This document shows, piece after piece, positions 11,780 to 21,239 of a DNA stretch of 64,000 bases (positions are counted from its first letter, which is position 1; each line of letters opens with the position of its first letter). The position numbers and the translations under genes are program-made. The notes below the pieces were generated by a model. That model saw nothing but the letters and a program-made list of their open reading frames with translations. It did not search any database and was not told where the DNA came from. The stretch is from Chiua virens (lineage: Eukaryota; Basidiomycota; Agaricomycetes; Boletales; Boletaceae): NCBI GenBank assembly GCA_019787685.1, contig JAHNUO010000001.1, positions 3,410,001 through 3,474,000 of the forward strand, read 5' to 3'.

Positions 11780-12560
11780 GGTACAGCATAGCATTACAGT
11801 AGATACATAAACATGTTCTACTGTATATACAAAATAACAATCTTCTCTCTCTCTCCATCCTCCACAATATCGTCTTGAGCTTCACCATCAGGTAAGTCAC
11901 CAGAGCAGTGACTCTGCCCTTGGGACAACTGGGTCCTCCGGAACCAGTCTGTTCTAACAGCAGCACTGCAACTTCCTGGTGGCGTTACTGCCACAGCTTG
12001 TGGTATGATGTCGTCCAACACTGGACTTGGAGGTCCGAGTCCCATCATGATGGATGCATCTGCTCTGGCATTGCCCACCCCCCTCAGTTCTACTCATTCC
12101 ACTAGCAACAAATGCCCTCTTTCCACGGTCTCCCCAGATTCTACCACCTCTCCCTCACTCCTGTTTTCCCCACCGGCACCAGCATCTGTTTCAACATACT
12201 CCATCAACCCACCCTCCACAGTTTCAAGGAGCTCCAAGTGAAGCCGCCTCTCTGCTGGAGGCAGAGACAATAACCTGAACAGGACACTAGATGTACCATC
12301 AATCACTATGGTGACAAGCTCAATCACCAACCTCACCGACGCTGTCTGGTCCTCATTTTGTGACAAGCTAACCATGATCGCTCAGGCCATGCAACAATTG
12401 TACTCCCTTGAGCCAGCACCTTCTCCTGAATAAATCCTCACCATTGGGGAATACTTTGCTGAGCCTGAGAATGAAGGAAAATTGCAGCTTTTTTTGAATT
12501 TCCAAGCAGTGCAGCGTGTGGCTTACGCCAAGAAGCTTTCTGTCATGCTAGGTGTGTTGT
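11780..12560. other. Unassigned region between copia LTR and Harbinger relic
   Basis: Plus-strand frames here are Ser/Pro-rich and minus-strand frames acidic, none with known motifs. A plus-strand stretch at 12430-12560 reads as a plausible protein piece (GEYFAEPENEGKLQLFL...), but it is broken by stops. This is probably decayed element or host DNA. Confidence 0.35.
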
Positions 12561-12674
12561 CCAATTAGAGCTTGAGTGGGATTTAAGTTGGGTGGAAATC
12601 TGTCTGTATCACAGTAGTCTGTCATGTTTTCCTAATCAAATTGATTGGTCACTACTACAATTTGAATAATCATG

Positions 12675-14121
12675 CTACAACAGATTGAGCTTGTCTAAAA
12701 GATCATTGGTAATGTCCGGGTCTGCATCTGAGTCCTCAGCCTGCCCGTGGTGCTCCCCACGTTGCATCAAAATCCTCTGGTAATCCTCCCACATTGCCTG
12801 GGCAATGTTGTCGCACATCCATCGAGCCGTCACATCACCAGCGGCATCATGGTCTTGATCAATAGCAGTGTGTTCCTGCCCACCATTACCTTGACCATTA
12901 TCATCATTGTCATCTGATTCGGAGTCCGAGTCCAAATCCTCAGTGGTATGATCATTGAGATCATGGGAACAGATGAAGTTGTGCAGGGCACATAGCACAG
13001 CAGGGATTCTCACTTGAAATTTGATAGGAAACTCCATTGAGAGATGGAGGATTCGGAACTGCCACTTGAGGACTCCAAAGATACATTCAATCACATTTCT
13101 GGCAGACGCATGCCGCAGGTTGAACAATTCTTCTTTGTTTGATGGGCTAGTTCAAGTAGTTAGTAAAAAATTTATTTCGGACATCCAATAATTGAACAAG
13201 GCAGACTTACCAGACACTTGCACAACCCCACTCAGCAAGGTGGTAATGCACCCCATGGTATGGCACGAGGAGTTGCTTGCAGAGGGAATACCCTGTGTCC
13301 GCAAGAAGGTATTTCCCATGTGGGAGCTCAAGGTCAGAGGTGATCACATCCTCATACACCCAGGCATCAGTAGCTGAGCCCTCCCACCCCAATAACACAT
13401 ACATAAAATTCATGTTGAAGTTGCAGACAAAAAGACCGTTTTGCAAGAGAAAACTCTTGCGATTCCGATAGTTTGAGCGAACAAGGGACGTTGGTCTGAC
13501 AGGGAGATGACTACTGTTGATTGCACTGATTGTGTTGCGGAAGTACAGGAAAAACTTTGGGTTGCGAAGGATCTTCGATGGGGTATTTGTGCCAGGTGGA
13601 AATGAGACATATGTTGAATAAAATAGTCAGCTTGAGAGCGCTTCAATGATCCACTTGAAGTACCTAGCATAATCGTATAATGAACTAGAAATAAATGCAG
13701 GAATAATCACTTACACAGTTATTGTGCTGTTTGAACGTTGAAATCACTTGCCAACATAATGAATGGAGAGGCCAGTAACACACATGTAGAGGGTGATGGC
13801 AACTTGCTCTTCTAGTTTGACAGATCTTGAATCAGGAAGGCCTTGAGCTCAGAGTTCAGAGACCAACTGGAGGAAGACTTCTTTATGAACCCTGAGTTCA
13901 CACTGGATGCGATCAGGGTGACCAGTGATGAGTTCATTGACCCATGTGCATCCAGTGAGAGCTGAGGTGTGATAAGGGATCGGGAGCCTGTGGGGCAAAG
14001 GGGCTAAGGAAATATCAACAAGTGAGATGAGAAGCATCTCAACAACAACCAGAATGTCTCGGGCAATGGCCCTGCAGGCCTCAACACCATCAAGAGGCAT
14101 ATGTACGGGGTGATGATACAC
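12675..14121 (-). pseudogene. PIF/Harbinger transposase, catalytically dead
   Basis: The spliced frame has the HARBI1-like order: 'TSALTGCTWVNELITGHPDRI' near the N-terminus, 'EEQVAITLYMCVTGLS', the first catalytic block, then 'YRNRKSFLLQN', 'GWEGSATD' (second Asp), 'YHLAEWG', 'NLRHASARNVIE' (catalytic Glu) and an acidic tail. Two introns keep good signals: 13664-13714 (51 bp) and 13147-13210 (64 bp, with TACTAAC branch site). Three in-frame TGA codons (13849-13851, 13744-13746, 13627-13629) break it. At 13516-13518 the expected Asp of the GAIDGTH-type motif reads Asn (AISAINSSHL). It lies within or next to the gypsy gag on the same strand. Confidence 0.85.
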
Positions 14122-14234
14122 AAACTAATTCAAGCCCCAGTCAACCTAAGCCATCAAGCTGAGGGATGGAACAAATATTTACAATCACAGAAGTGCAAAA
14201 ATGATGGTGAATATTCATTACTGTCCAGGATCTT

Positions 14235-16605
14235 AGTGGTAGTAAGGTCCCAAAATTGTTTTCAGAACTCTGGTGTGACTGCAAATAAATCTTTAATGGG
14301 CATGGGTATACTCGTATCCAGGACTTGGTCCAACACTCATTGTGGGGCTGAGTCATCCTTAAGTGGAAACGAGTACCTATATTGTGTCGTAGGGTTAAAC
14401 AAAGGGTTAGTTTGTGCTGCACAGAAAGGAGGATTACTTTTGTCATTGGCACCACTAGAAGAGGAAGAACCAGACAGTCCAGCTATTGTGGATGCAGGTG
14501 CTGGTGTGGGTGATGAGGTAGGTGGGGAGCATGATGGCGTAGATGATGCCAATGATTGGGGGTTGGCTTCTTCGGCAGTCTGTAACTCTGGCGAGATGAT
14601 CTCCTCAGACACTGTGGCTGACTGATTGTTTAGTTTCCTAGGTGGCATATATACACTGTCAAACCGAACGCATTTACCCTTGTCCTTTGTCACCTTATCT
14701 GCTTGGAACATAGCCCAAGCCTGTGCAATGTACAGCTGGAAATCCAGGTCAGCTACTACAGATAGAGGTTCACTTTCCTTGTCCATTTCCATGAGTGCAA
14801 AGGTGGCCAGTTTGATGCCTAGAACTGCTGGTGTTCCCAGATGTGTGGATGATAGAATGCCCGCCGTGATATGTGGGGGTAAGTCCCTGGTAGTACTGCT
14901 GGATGACGTGGGTGCGACAGGGGGGTGAACCGGTTGGTTGTTGGCCCATGCATAGTCGACACCATCCTTAAAACATTGTCCGCCCAGTGCTCGAGGGATG
15001 TTAGAGCTGTCCGGCATGTAGAGCTTGTTATCCAACCCTCTGACCACCTTCACCATATTGAGGTATTTGATGCAGATGGGGCAGGAACACATATAATGGC
15101 TGGGTCCACTGCAGAATTTGCAAGTGGATGAGGTACATGAGGTTTGGTTTGTCTCTACCTTCACTGTAGGAGCCAGCAAGTATGAAGGAATAGGTGCAGT
15201 CGGCTGGTACGTTGATGTGGGTGGTGCAGGTATTTGAGTCGGTTGATGTGGCAGTTGATATGTAGAGGTGAATGGAGGGGGACTGAGCATGGGGGTGAAT
15301 GTTGGGCAGAATGTAGAACCTGTTAGGAGGAAAGTGGCCACCTTCATGGAATCATCCATGGAATACAGGTCATTAGGGTGGTGATCTGGTAGTACGATGT
15401 GTAACCGGTCACGGATCTCTCACTATAGCTCAGGTGGGAACCCATTTAGGTATAAGCCATTATGGTTGATGTCTGAGATTTTTTGGTTAGCAATTAGTAT
15501 GGAAGAGACCTTATGAAATGCTCGGGTATATTCCCTGAGCTCATCCTGGTTATGCATCTGCCCACCATGACACTTCTGAGCCAAGTACTCGAGGTCTGCG
15601 CAACCGTATCAGTTCATACCCTCACATCCAGGGTATAGTTTTTTAACCACTGACATGAATGCATCCCAATCCATCAGGTTGGCCGTTGTTTCTGGCAGGG
15701 TTTCCCAGACCTTGGCTTCATCTAGGGCTGCATAGTGTAATGCAGCTTTTACCTTGTTCGTCAGGGTGAGACCAGCTGCATCGCCAAGGAATTCTATATC
15801 CTCTAGGTAATGTGGTAACTCAGACAGCATTGTAGGAGTTAGATACTCCCTATGGTTGTAGAATACATTTTCCTCGCTCTTCATCATGTCATATCACCTC
15901 CTGTCTCATCCGCCATCGACTTTGTGCCAGCCCGGTTTCATTCCTAGCATTTACAGATCATCCGAATCCAATCCAAGTCCAATCCAAGTCAACGCAATCC
16001 AATCTGGTTCCTTCATACATATTCCGCTTCATCCGATTTGACTTGTTCTACTCGATTTGGCCTTATTAAGGTCATTACTATCCTAACACCTTTTCTTTCT
16101 TTGTCATCTACAAGGTTTGACACTCCCTCTTAGCATACTCACCCTATGTCGATCCTGTACACTTACTTAGGGTCGGATTACCTTGAACAGTCCTGGGTTA
16201 TGCCCAGGACTATAAAACCATGTTTCTAACACAAAAATATTGTCTTTCTGCATTCAGGAGATCTCCTGTTTACTCTCCCGTGTGTGAGTGAGCTGGATAG
16301 TTTCTCTTTTACCTCGTCCTATCATTCCTTTGTGTCTCATCTACTCAAATCAATACTCTCATTGCCTCACCTCCACCCAGATACTTTTACATCGACCGCT
16401 TTTCATTCTGGATCGTTCAGCAGCCTCTAGGACTCTTAGACAAACCTGAATCCATCATTCCTTCAAATATAACCCCCCTTGGGACGAACCTATCGCCCCA
16501 CCTTTCTTCTTATCGCCTATTATTTGTTTTCTACAGCGTTTTTCCATCAAATTTAGGGGCATTGGGTGTGCCTCATAAAGGCATTTGGAAGGGTTGTTGT
16601 GCCAT
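14235..16605 (-). pseudogene. Ty3/gypsy Gag, split by a solo LTR
   Basis: The frame starts near Met at 16605 ('MAQQPFQMPL-stop-GTPNAPKFDGKT'), is interrupted by LTR A4 at 15831-16535, and resumes with 'MLSELPHYLEDIEFLGDAAGLT'. It continues through 'ALHYAALDEAKVWETLPE', 'YPGCEG' and 'GFPPEL' to a zinc knuckle CKFCSGPSHYMCSC (about 15106-15066), then 'GLDNKLYMPDSSNIPRAL' and a Ser/Pro-rich tail. Stops include TGA after MPL, TGA after GMN (about 15613), a TAG-TGA pair after PEL (about 15425) and a stop at 14337. Beyond 14337 the same strand still reads 'SIPMPIKDLFAVTPEF', typical of the Gag-to-protease boundary. No RT or integrase follows, because Harbinger DNA takes over. Confidence 0.83.
15831..16535 (+). 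repeat. Solo LTR A4 inserted in gypsy gag (705 bp)
   Basis: A full-length family A LTR opposite in orientation to the gag it interrupts. The left flank gcat and right flank gcgt differ by one transition, consistent with a mutated 4-bp target duplication. The gag protein frame on both sides joins correctly when the LTR is removed, so this is an insertion and subsequent LTR-LTR loss, not a chance match. The palindrome lies at 16189-16211 and the TATA box follows at once. Confidence 0.9.
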
Positions 16606-16810
16606 CGGGTTCTGTGGAGGTGGGGTAGGACAAGATGATTGCAAAGGTGACAATACAGTTTGAGAAGGGAATGTAGGGGACGGATTAAGTAAAGAAGATA
16701 AAGAAATGAACGAAGAGGATTTAGAAGATGGTTTAGAAGGGGTAGAGGAATGTGAGGACAGTAACGAAGGAAGAGTTGTTAGAGAAGATAGATCAGGGTC
16801 AGGTGAACGG

Positions 16811-17424
16811 TGAAGGTAATATATCCCAGCTATAGTGCAATACTCAGGGGGATTGAAAGAATAGAAAAGGGGGTGAAGGAATGTGATTCCGTTTGACCCA
16901 GGGACAACACTGAGTTGGTGAACGACAAGAAATAGTTTTTGAGTAGTCCGAGATGAATCCGGGGTGAATCTGGATTAAAACGGATAGAAAAGCAGACACA
17001 GCAGTCTGATCCGGATCGAGAAAATACGAGGAGAGCGAGAGAAAATGAACATCAACTGAAAATGATGTGAGACAGATGCACACAGGCAAAGCTACTGTAT
17101 TTTGTCAATACAGTGAATTTATAGTCCTCAGGAATACCCTCAGACTCATCCTAAATAAGGATAATAAAAAAAAAAGAAGGTTTTCATACAGTATAAAGTT
17201 CGAGAGGCACCCAAATGTCCCTGCAAGGGCTGCGTGACATGGTCTAGCCAATGCTAAGTACGAATAAGGAGCATCAAAAATAAAATAAAAGAGTCCGAGG
17301 CAAAACGGGCGCAGATACAGCAATCCGGATGAGTTTGCACAAGCAGACAGATCAGGATCAGGATTGGGTGACAACGGGGTGTGGAAACGTACTATGCGAG
17401 CACAGGGAATACCTATTCCCTACA
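16811..17424 (-). repeat. Solo LTR of a third gypsy family, C (614 bp)
   Basis: On the minus strand it begins TGTAGGGAATAGGTATTCCC at 17424 and ends ATATTACCTTCA at 16811. The flanks acgg (left) and atgg (right) fit a 4-bp target duplication with one C/T change. It contains the AGTC...GACT inverted motif at 17123-17146 with the TATA box GACTATAAAT. It sits in the leader of the minus-strand gypsy element, between its primer-binding site and gag. The left edge is set by the CA terminus and flank comparison, so it is less certain than the right edge. Confidence 0.68.
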
Positions 17425-17696
17425 ATGGTATCAAGTAAAAGAGGCTTCCAGTTCAGAAGAAAAATTAGTAAAACCACCCAGGACAACAGGTGAATCGGGT
17501 GAACGTAGTGTGAAGGAGTCAATGCAGTTATGCCACACTCTATCCAGGGTAACCGAAGTAAAAAGCTCAGTATCGGAAGAGATATCTGGATTTCTAAGAC
17601 TTGAGAGTAGCTCGTCTACCTCTAGTCACTCTGGTGTAGGCCTGAGCAATCTCGTCCTGACAACCTAAAAAAGAACCCCTCATGGTGGGCTCTAGT
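17425..17696 (-). other. Leader and primer-binding site of gypsy element B
   Basis: Immediately after the outer LTR, the minus strand reads ac-tagagcccaccatgagggg, a diverged form of the primer-binding site seen after LTR A1 (tggagcccactgcgagg). The remainder is untranslated leader leading towards gag, interrupted by the family C solo LTR. Confidence 0.55.
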
Positions 17697-19468
17697 TGAA
17701 GAATAAGAAAATGGGCTGGTGTGACAGGACCAGGATTAGTGGAACGGTCAGATAGAAAGAAAAGGGATGGGTGCAAGTATGACTCGTCCCAAGGGGTTCT
17801 AAGGTTGGAGATGAAGTGTTGAGGCATTGACAAGAGCTTTGAAAGCAATCCGGATGCGTTCCTGGATGAAACTGTATGAGAATCGACAAAACTGGCTGAA
17901 ACATGGACAGTCGGATAGTTCAACGACAAGGCAGAGACCTGAGCACAACAGTGATCAAGTACGAGTAAGGGTGGTTTGAAAGATAGTTAAATGGACAAGG
18001 TGACTTAGAACGTGAGAGAAAACGGGGATCGAAAGATGCAATTTTTATTTACAAACACAAATTTTATAGTCTCAGGTATTCCCAGGACTTTTACAGCAGA
18101 TAAAGTAGCAAATAAATAAGGAAAGCATATGTATATGGAGCCATCTCTCATGGAGATTGACCTGTGAAAAGAAAAACAATGTTCTGTCAAGGTGGGATAA
18201 GGTTTGATCCATGAATCAATGGACTACCTTTAACATGTTGTACGACCTGACTATCCATACCTTTTAACCAATCGGATACATGTCGATGACATGGAACCAT
18301 CTGAAAAGAATCTAAGGAGGTACGAAATAAAATGGAAATTGGACAAAAAAAGAGTCAATTAGTGTGCATCATGCAATCTCAATCAAGCAACCCGATTCGG
18401 TCACCTCGCGCGGTGTAGGAGTCAATGACCCCTTGAGGTGATAAACCCATATTCCCGCTTTGTTTACAGGATGCCCGGACTGCCTATATCAATTGTCCTA
18501 CCCGTCCATCATGGTCCCATGTCCATCCAAGTGGATCCAACCCATATTCATATGTTTTGTTTTTTGTTCCTACATGTTTTCGCGCGAGGTGACCGAATTG
18601 GGTTGCTCAATCAGGATTGCACAACGTACACTAATCAACTCTCTTTTTGTCCAATTTCTATTTTATTTCGTACCTTCTTAGATGTTTTTTTTTATGGTTC
18701 CATGTTATCGACACGTATCCGATTGGTTATAAGGAACAGATAGTCAGGTCGTACGACGTTTTAAAGGTAGTCCATTGATTCATGGATCAAACCTTATCCC
18801 ATCTTGACAGAACATTGTTTTCCTTTTCACGGGTTGATCTCCATGAGAGTCGGCTCTGTATATGTATGCTTTCCTTATTTATTTGATACTTTATCCGCTG
18901 TAAAAGTCCCGGGAATACCTGAGACTATAAAATTTGTGTTCGTAAATAAAAAATTCATCTTTCGATCCCCGTTTTCTCTCGTGTTCTAAGTCACCTCGTC
19001 TGTTTAACTATCTTTTCTATCCGCCCTTACTCGTACTCGATCACCATTGTGCTCGAGTCTCTGCCTTGTCACCGAACTATCTGACTGTCCGCGTTTCAGC
19101 CGGTTTTGCTGACCTTCGTACGGTTTCACCCAGGAACGCATCCAGATTGCTTTCAAAGCTCTTGTCAACGCCTTGACACTTCGTCTCCAACCTCAGAACC
19201 CCTTGGGACGAGTCATACTTGCACCCATCCCTTTTCTTTCTATCTGACAGTTCTACTAATCCTGTTCCTGTCACACCAGCCCATTCTATATTTCTTCAGC
19301 GGAAACATGTAGGAATGAAAAACAAAACATACGAATATGGGTTGGATCCACTCGGATAGACATGGGACCGCAATGGACAGATAGGACAATCGATATGGGC
19401 AGTCCAGGCATCCTGTAAACAAAGTGGGAATACAGGTTTATCACCTCAAGGGGTCATTGACTCCTACA
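17697..19468 (-). repeat. Gypsy family B 5' LTR, interrupted by a nested LTR
   Basis: The minus-strand LTR starts TGTAGGAGTCAATGACCCC at 19468 and ends TTCTTCA at 17697. It is split in two: 19303-19468 (U3 start) and 17697-18413 (rest), about 883 bp in total once the insert is removed. It is followed by a primer-binding-site remnant and gag, so it is the 5' LTR of the element at 14235-17696. The pre-TATA inverted motif is at 18068-18089 with TATA on the minus strand. Confidence 0.88.
18414..19298 (+). repeat. Nested solo LTR of family B, opposite orientation (885 bp)
   Basis: This is a complete family B LTR, TGTAGGAGTC to TTCTTCA, inserted into an older LTR of its own family. The target-site duplication is perfect: GCGG at 18410-18413 and GCGG at 19299-19302. 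Because host and guest are inverted, the locus forms arms of about 700 bp at 17697-18411 and about 18580-19298, plus a second inverted pair of about 160 bp at 18414-18573 and 19309-19468. The pre-TATA motif is at 18905-18926. Confidence 0.93.
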
Positions 19469-20464
19469 GTGGGATGCAATGTGTAACAGTTGTGAGAGTG
19501 CTCATAGATGAGACAAGACCCTAAGGTCAGCTTGAGTGCAGGGTTATGTGCGATGAAGCACCTGCACGTTTATTCTGGTGAGGGTAATTCATGAGTAGTG
19601 TCAATGACTGCTCAGGTAGAGTAAAGATGTAAACAAGTTAATTATCAAACTGGGGAATCATCCCTCAGTTTGCCAGAGTATATATACTATATACATGTGG
19701 CTGTACACTACTGTATAAGGAAAGGCCAGTAGATAAGCATAATTACAAATAGTCTGAGGTATTGGCTACATGAGGCAACAGCGATGCAGAGCATGATGGA
19801 GTCGTGACATTGACCAATCGGATATGATCCAGATGAGTCAGGTTAGGAGTCACAGTGAGTCATAATGACTCGAGGAATGCATGAGGCATCAACAGAAGGA
19901 TCTAGTGTGTAAGTACATGTGTATAAGGTGTGTAATGAAATGGAAGCACACAGAGATTAATAACATGCTTGAGGGTTATGTTGTAACCCTAGACAATGTG
20001 GTAAACATGTGTCGCAAAAAGTAGAGAGCATGGGAATCATGACCATAACAGGTATGGGTGTGGGTGTCTAGTGTTCATACCCACACCCACACCCACATGA
20101 CACACACACACACCCACCACCCACGTGGGTTACCCATACCCACAACATACCTTAACCAGGATTGGTCAAGGGGGAGGGAATGATACATCAGCAGGGTGGT
20201 GAAAATCCTTGTGGTGTTGCATCAATGGGTTGTCAAGGATTGCAGTGTTCTATGCATCAATGTACCAGGGACTGGTGCCTAGATACATCAGCTGGTTTAC
20301 CAACCACTGAGGTGAGTTACATTTATTTAGAGCTACCTAGATTAGTACTGACTACATGTAGTACTTATGATTCAATAATTCATTACAGATCAAACTTGGG
20401 AAGTGATTATAAGGGGCTCATAAAGGCTTGGTAACATGTAACTTATTGTGAAAAAAATGTAACT
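19469..20464. other. Non-coding repeat-flank DNA, no gene
   Basis: No supportable frame is present. A TATA-rich stretch (gagtatatatactatatac, about 19677) is followed by T-poor, LTR-like sequence, but no partner copy is present. The right part (20160-20440) has short frames only. Confidence 0.4.
20047..20148. repeat. (TGGGTG/CACCCA)n low-complexity tract with inverted halves
   Basis: The tract has the form ggtatgggtgtgggtg...catacccacacccacacccac, then (ac)n and cacccaccacccacgtgggttacccatacccaca. G-rich and C-rich hexamer-like units face each other, so it can fold back on itself. It is an imperfect hexanucleotide repeat of a kind often found at element ends in mushroom genomes. I see no coding content. 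Confidence 0.75.
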
Positions 20465-21117
20465 TCTGTAAAACAATATTGGGAAACAGGGAAACTCCTG
20501 ATGCAAAGTGCTCAAATACCCATGGATGATTTGTGATTTCAGTGGACCACCTGACTCTCACCTCAGGCATCATGACTCTGGAGAGGAGCTTGATTGGCAG
20601 GTCATCTGAGGTATGAAGGGGTTCGAGTTTGGTTCCGAGGAGGAAATCAAATGCAGGCTGTTTGTGGTCTTGGAATCCAAAACTTACATTCATGCCATTG
20701 CCCCTTGGGAGTGGAAATGAGGTCGAAATGACAGCCGTTGGGGCAAATCATTCTCAAATTCCTCCCTCTCCATTTCTTTGATGGTTCCTCGACCAACATC
20801 CATAAGGATGGTTTGACACCATCCTCGACATCCAAATGATTCTCTGGATTTGACTTTTCGCCAAGGCCAACTATAGTATGCCTCTTCCTCGTTTGCTGGC
20901 ACCAGAGACATCACACTACTTTGGCATGTCCTACGATGCTGCTGCCACGCCCTCACCCACGCCTGAGACCTTCCACGGGCAACCAAGTGCGCGTGATGTC
21001 AAGCCACCGCCGCCAACGAAGTGCATCGACATTTCTGCCACTCCGATGACACCCGTGACACCATTGCCTCGCGCGCCACCCGCATCAACACATCGCCATA
21101 GATTGAGACATTCGTGA
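20465..21117 (+). pseudogene. Fragment of a KIN1/MARK-type kinase gene (second copy)
   Basis: The plus-strand frame reads the end of the catalytic domain and the start of the linker of a KIN1-like Ser/Thr kinase: 'VLKYPWMI', 'SGPPDSHL', 'GMKGFEFGSEEEI', 'WGKSFSNSS', then after a frame change 'MPLPRLLAPETSHYFGMSYD...STHRHR'. These blocks align in order with the fragment at 42138-44490 on the other strand. TGA codons replace Arg in 'VI-stop-GMKG' and 'WK-stop-GRND', and a one-base loss near 20785 shifts the frame. Nothing upstream of the last catalytic subdomain and nothing of the KA1 domain is present. It is non-functional. Confidence 0.8.
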
Positions 21118-21239
21118 CACATGACACCTGACATAGTGTCGAACTACGACAATGCATCACATTAGAGTATGTTATGTATATAATCCATTACAATGTCAAC
21201 ACATTTCCGACGTCTTCCCAAATGCATCAGGTAAATACA

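Noticed and set aside
12561..14165. Possible terminal inverted repeats of the Harbinger element (agcttgagtgggatttaagtt versus agcttgatggcttaggttgac)
   Set aside because: The match is imperfect beyond the first seven bases, and the expected TTA/TAA target duplication is not seen at the right end.
18414..18573. A 160-bp miniature element (TGTAGGA...TCCTACA) as an independent MITE
   Set aside because: The segment is the first 160 bp of the family B LTR; the GCGG target duplication and the host LTR split show that it belongs to the longer LTR.
20047..20148. Telomere-like or CRISPR-like repeat
   Set aside because: The units are irregular TGGGTG/CACCCA variants in both orientations with no unique spacers, and they do not match the TTAGGG telomere repeat of most fungi.
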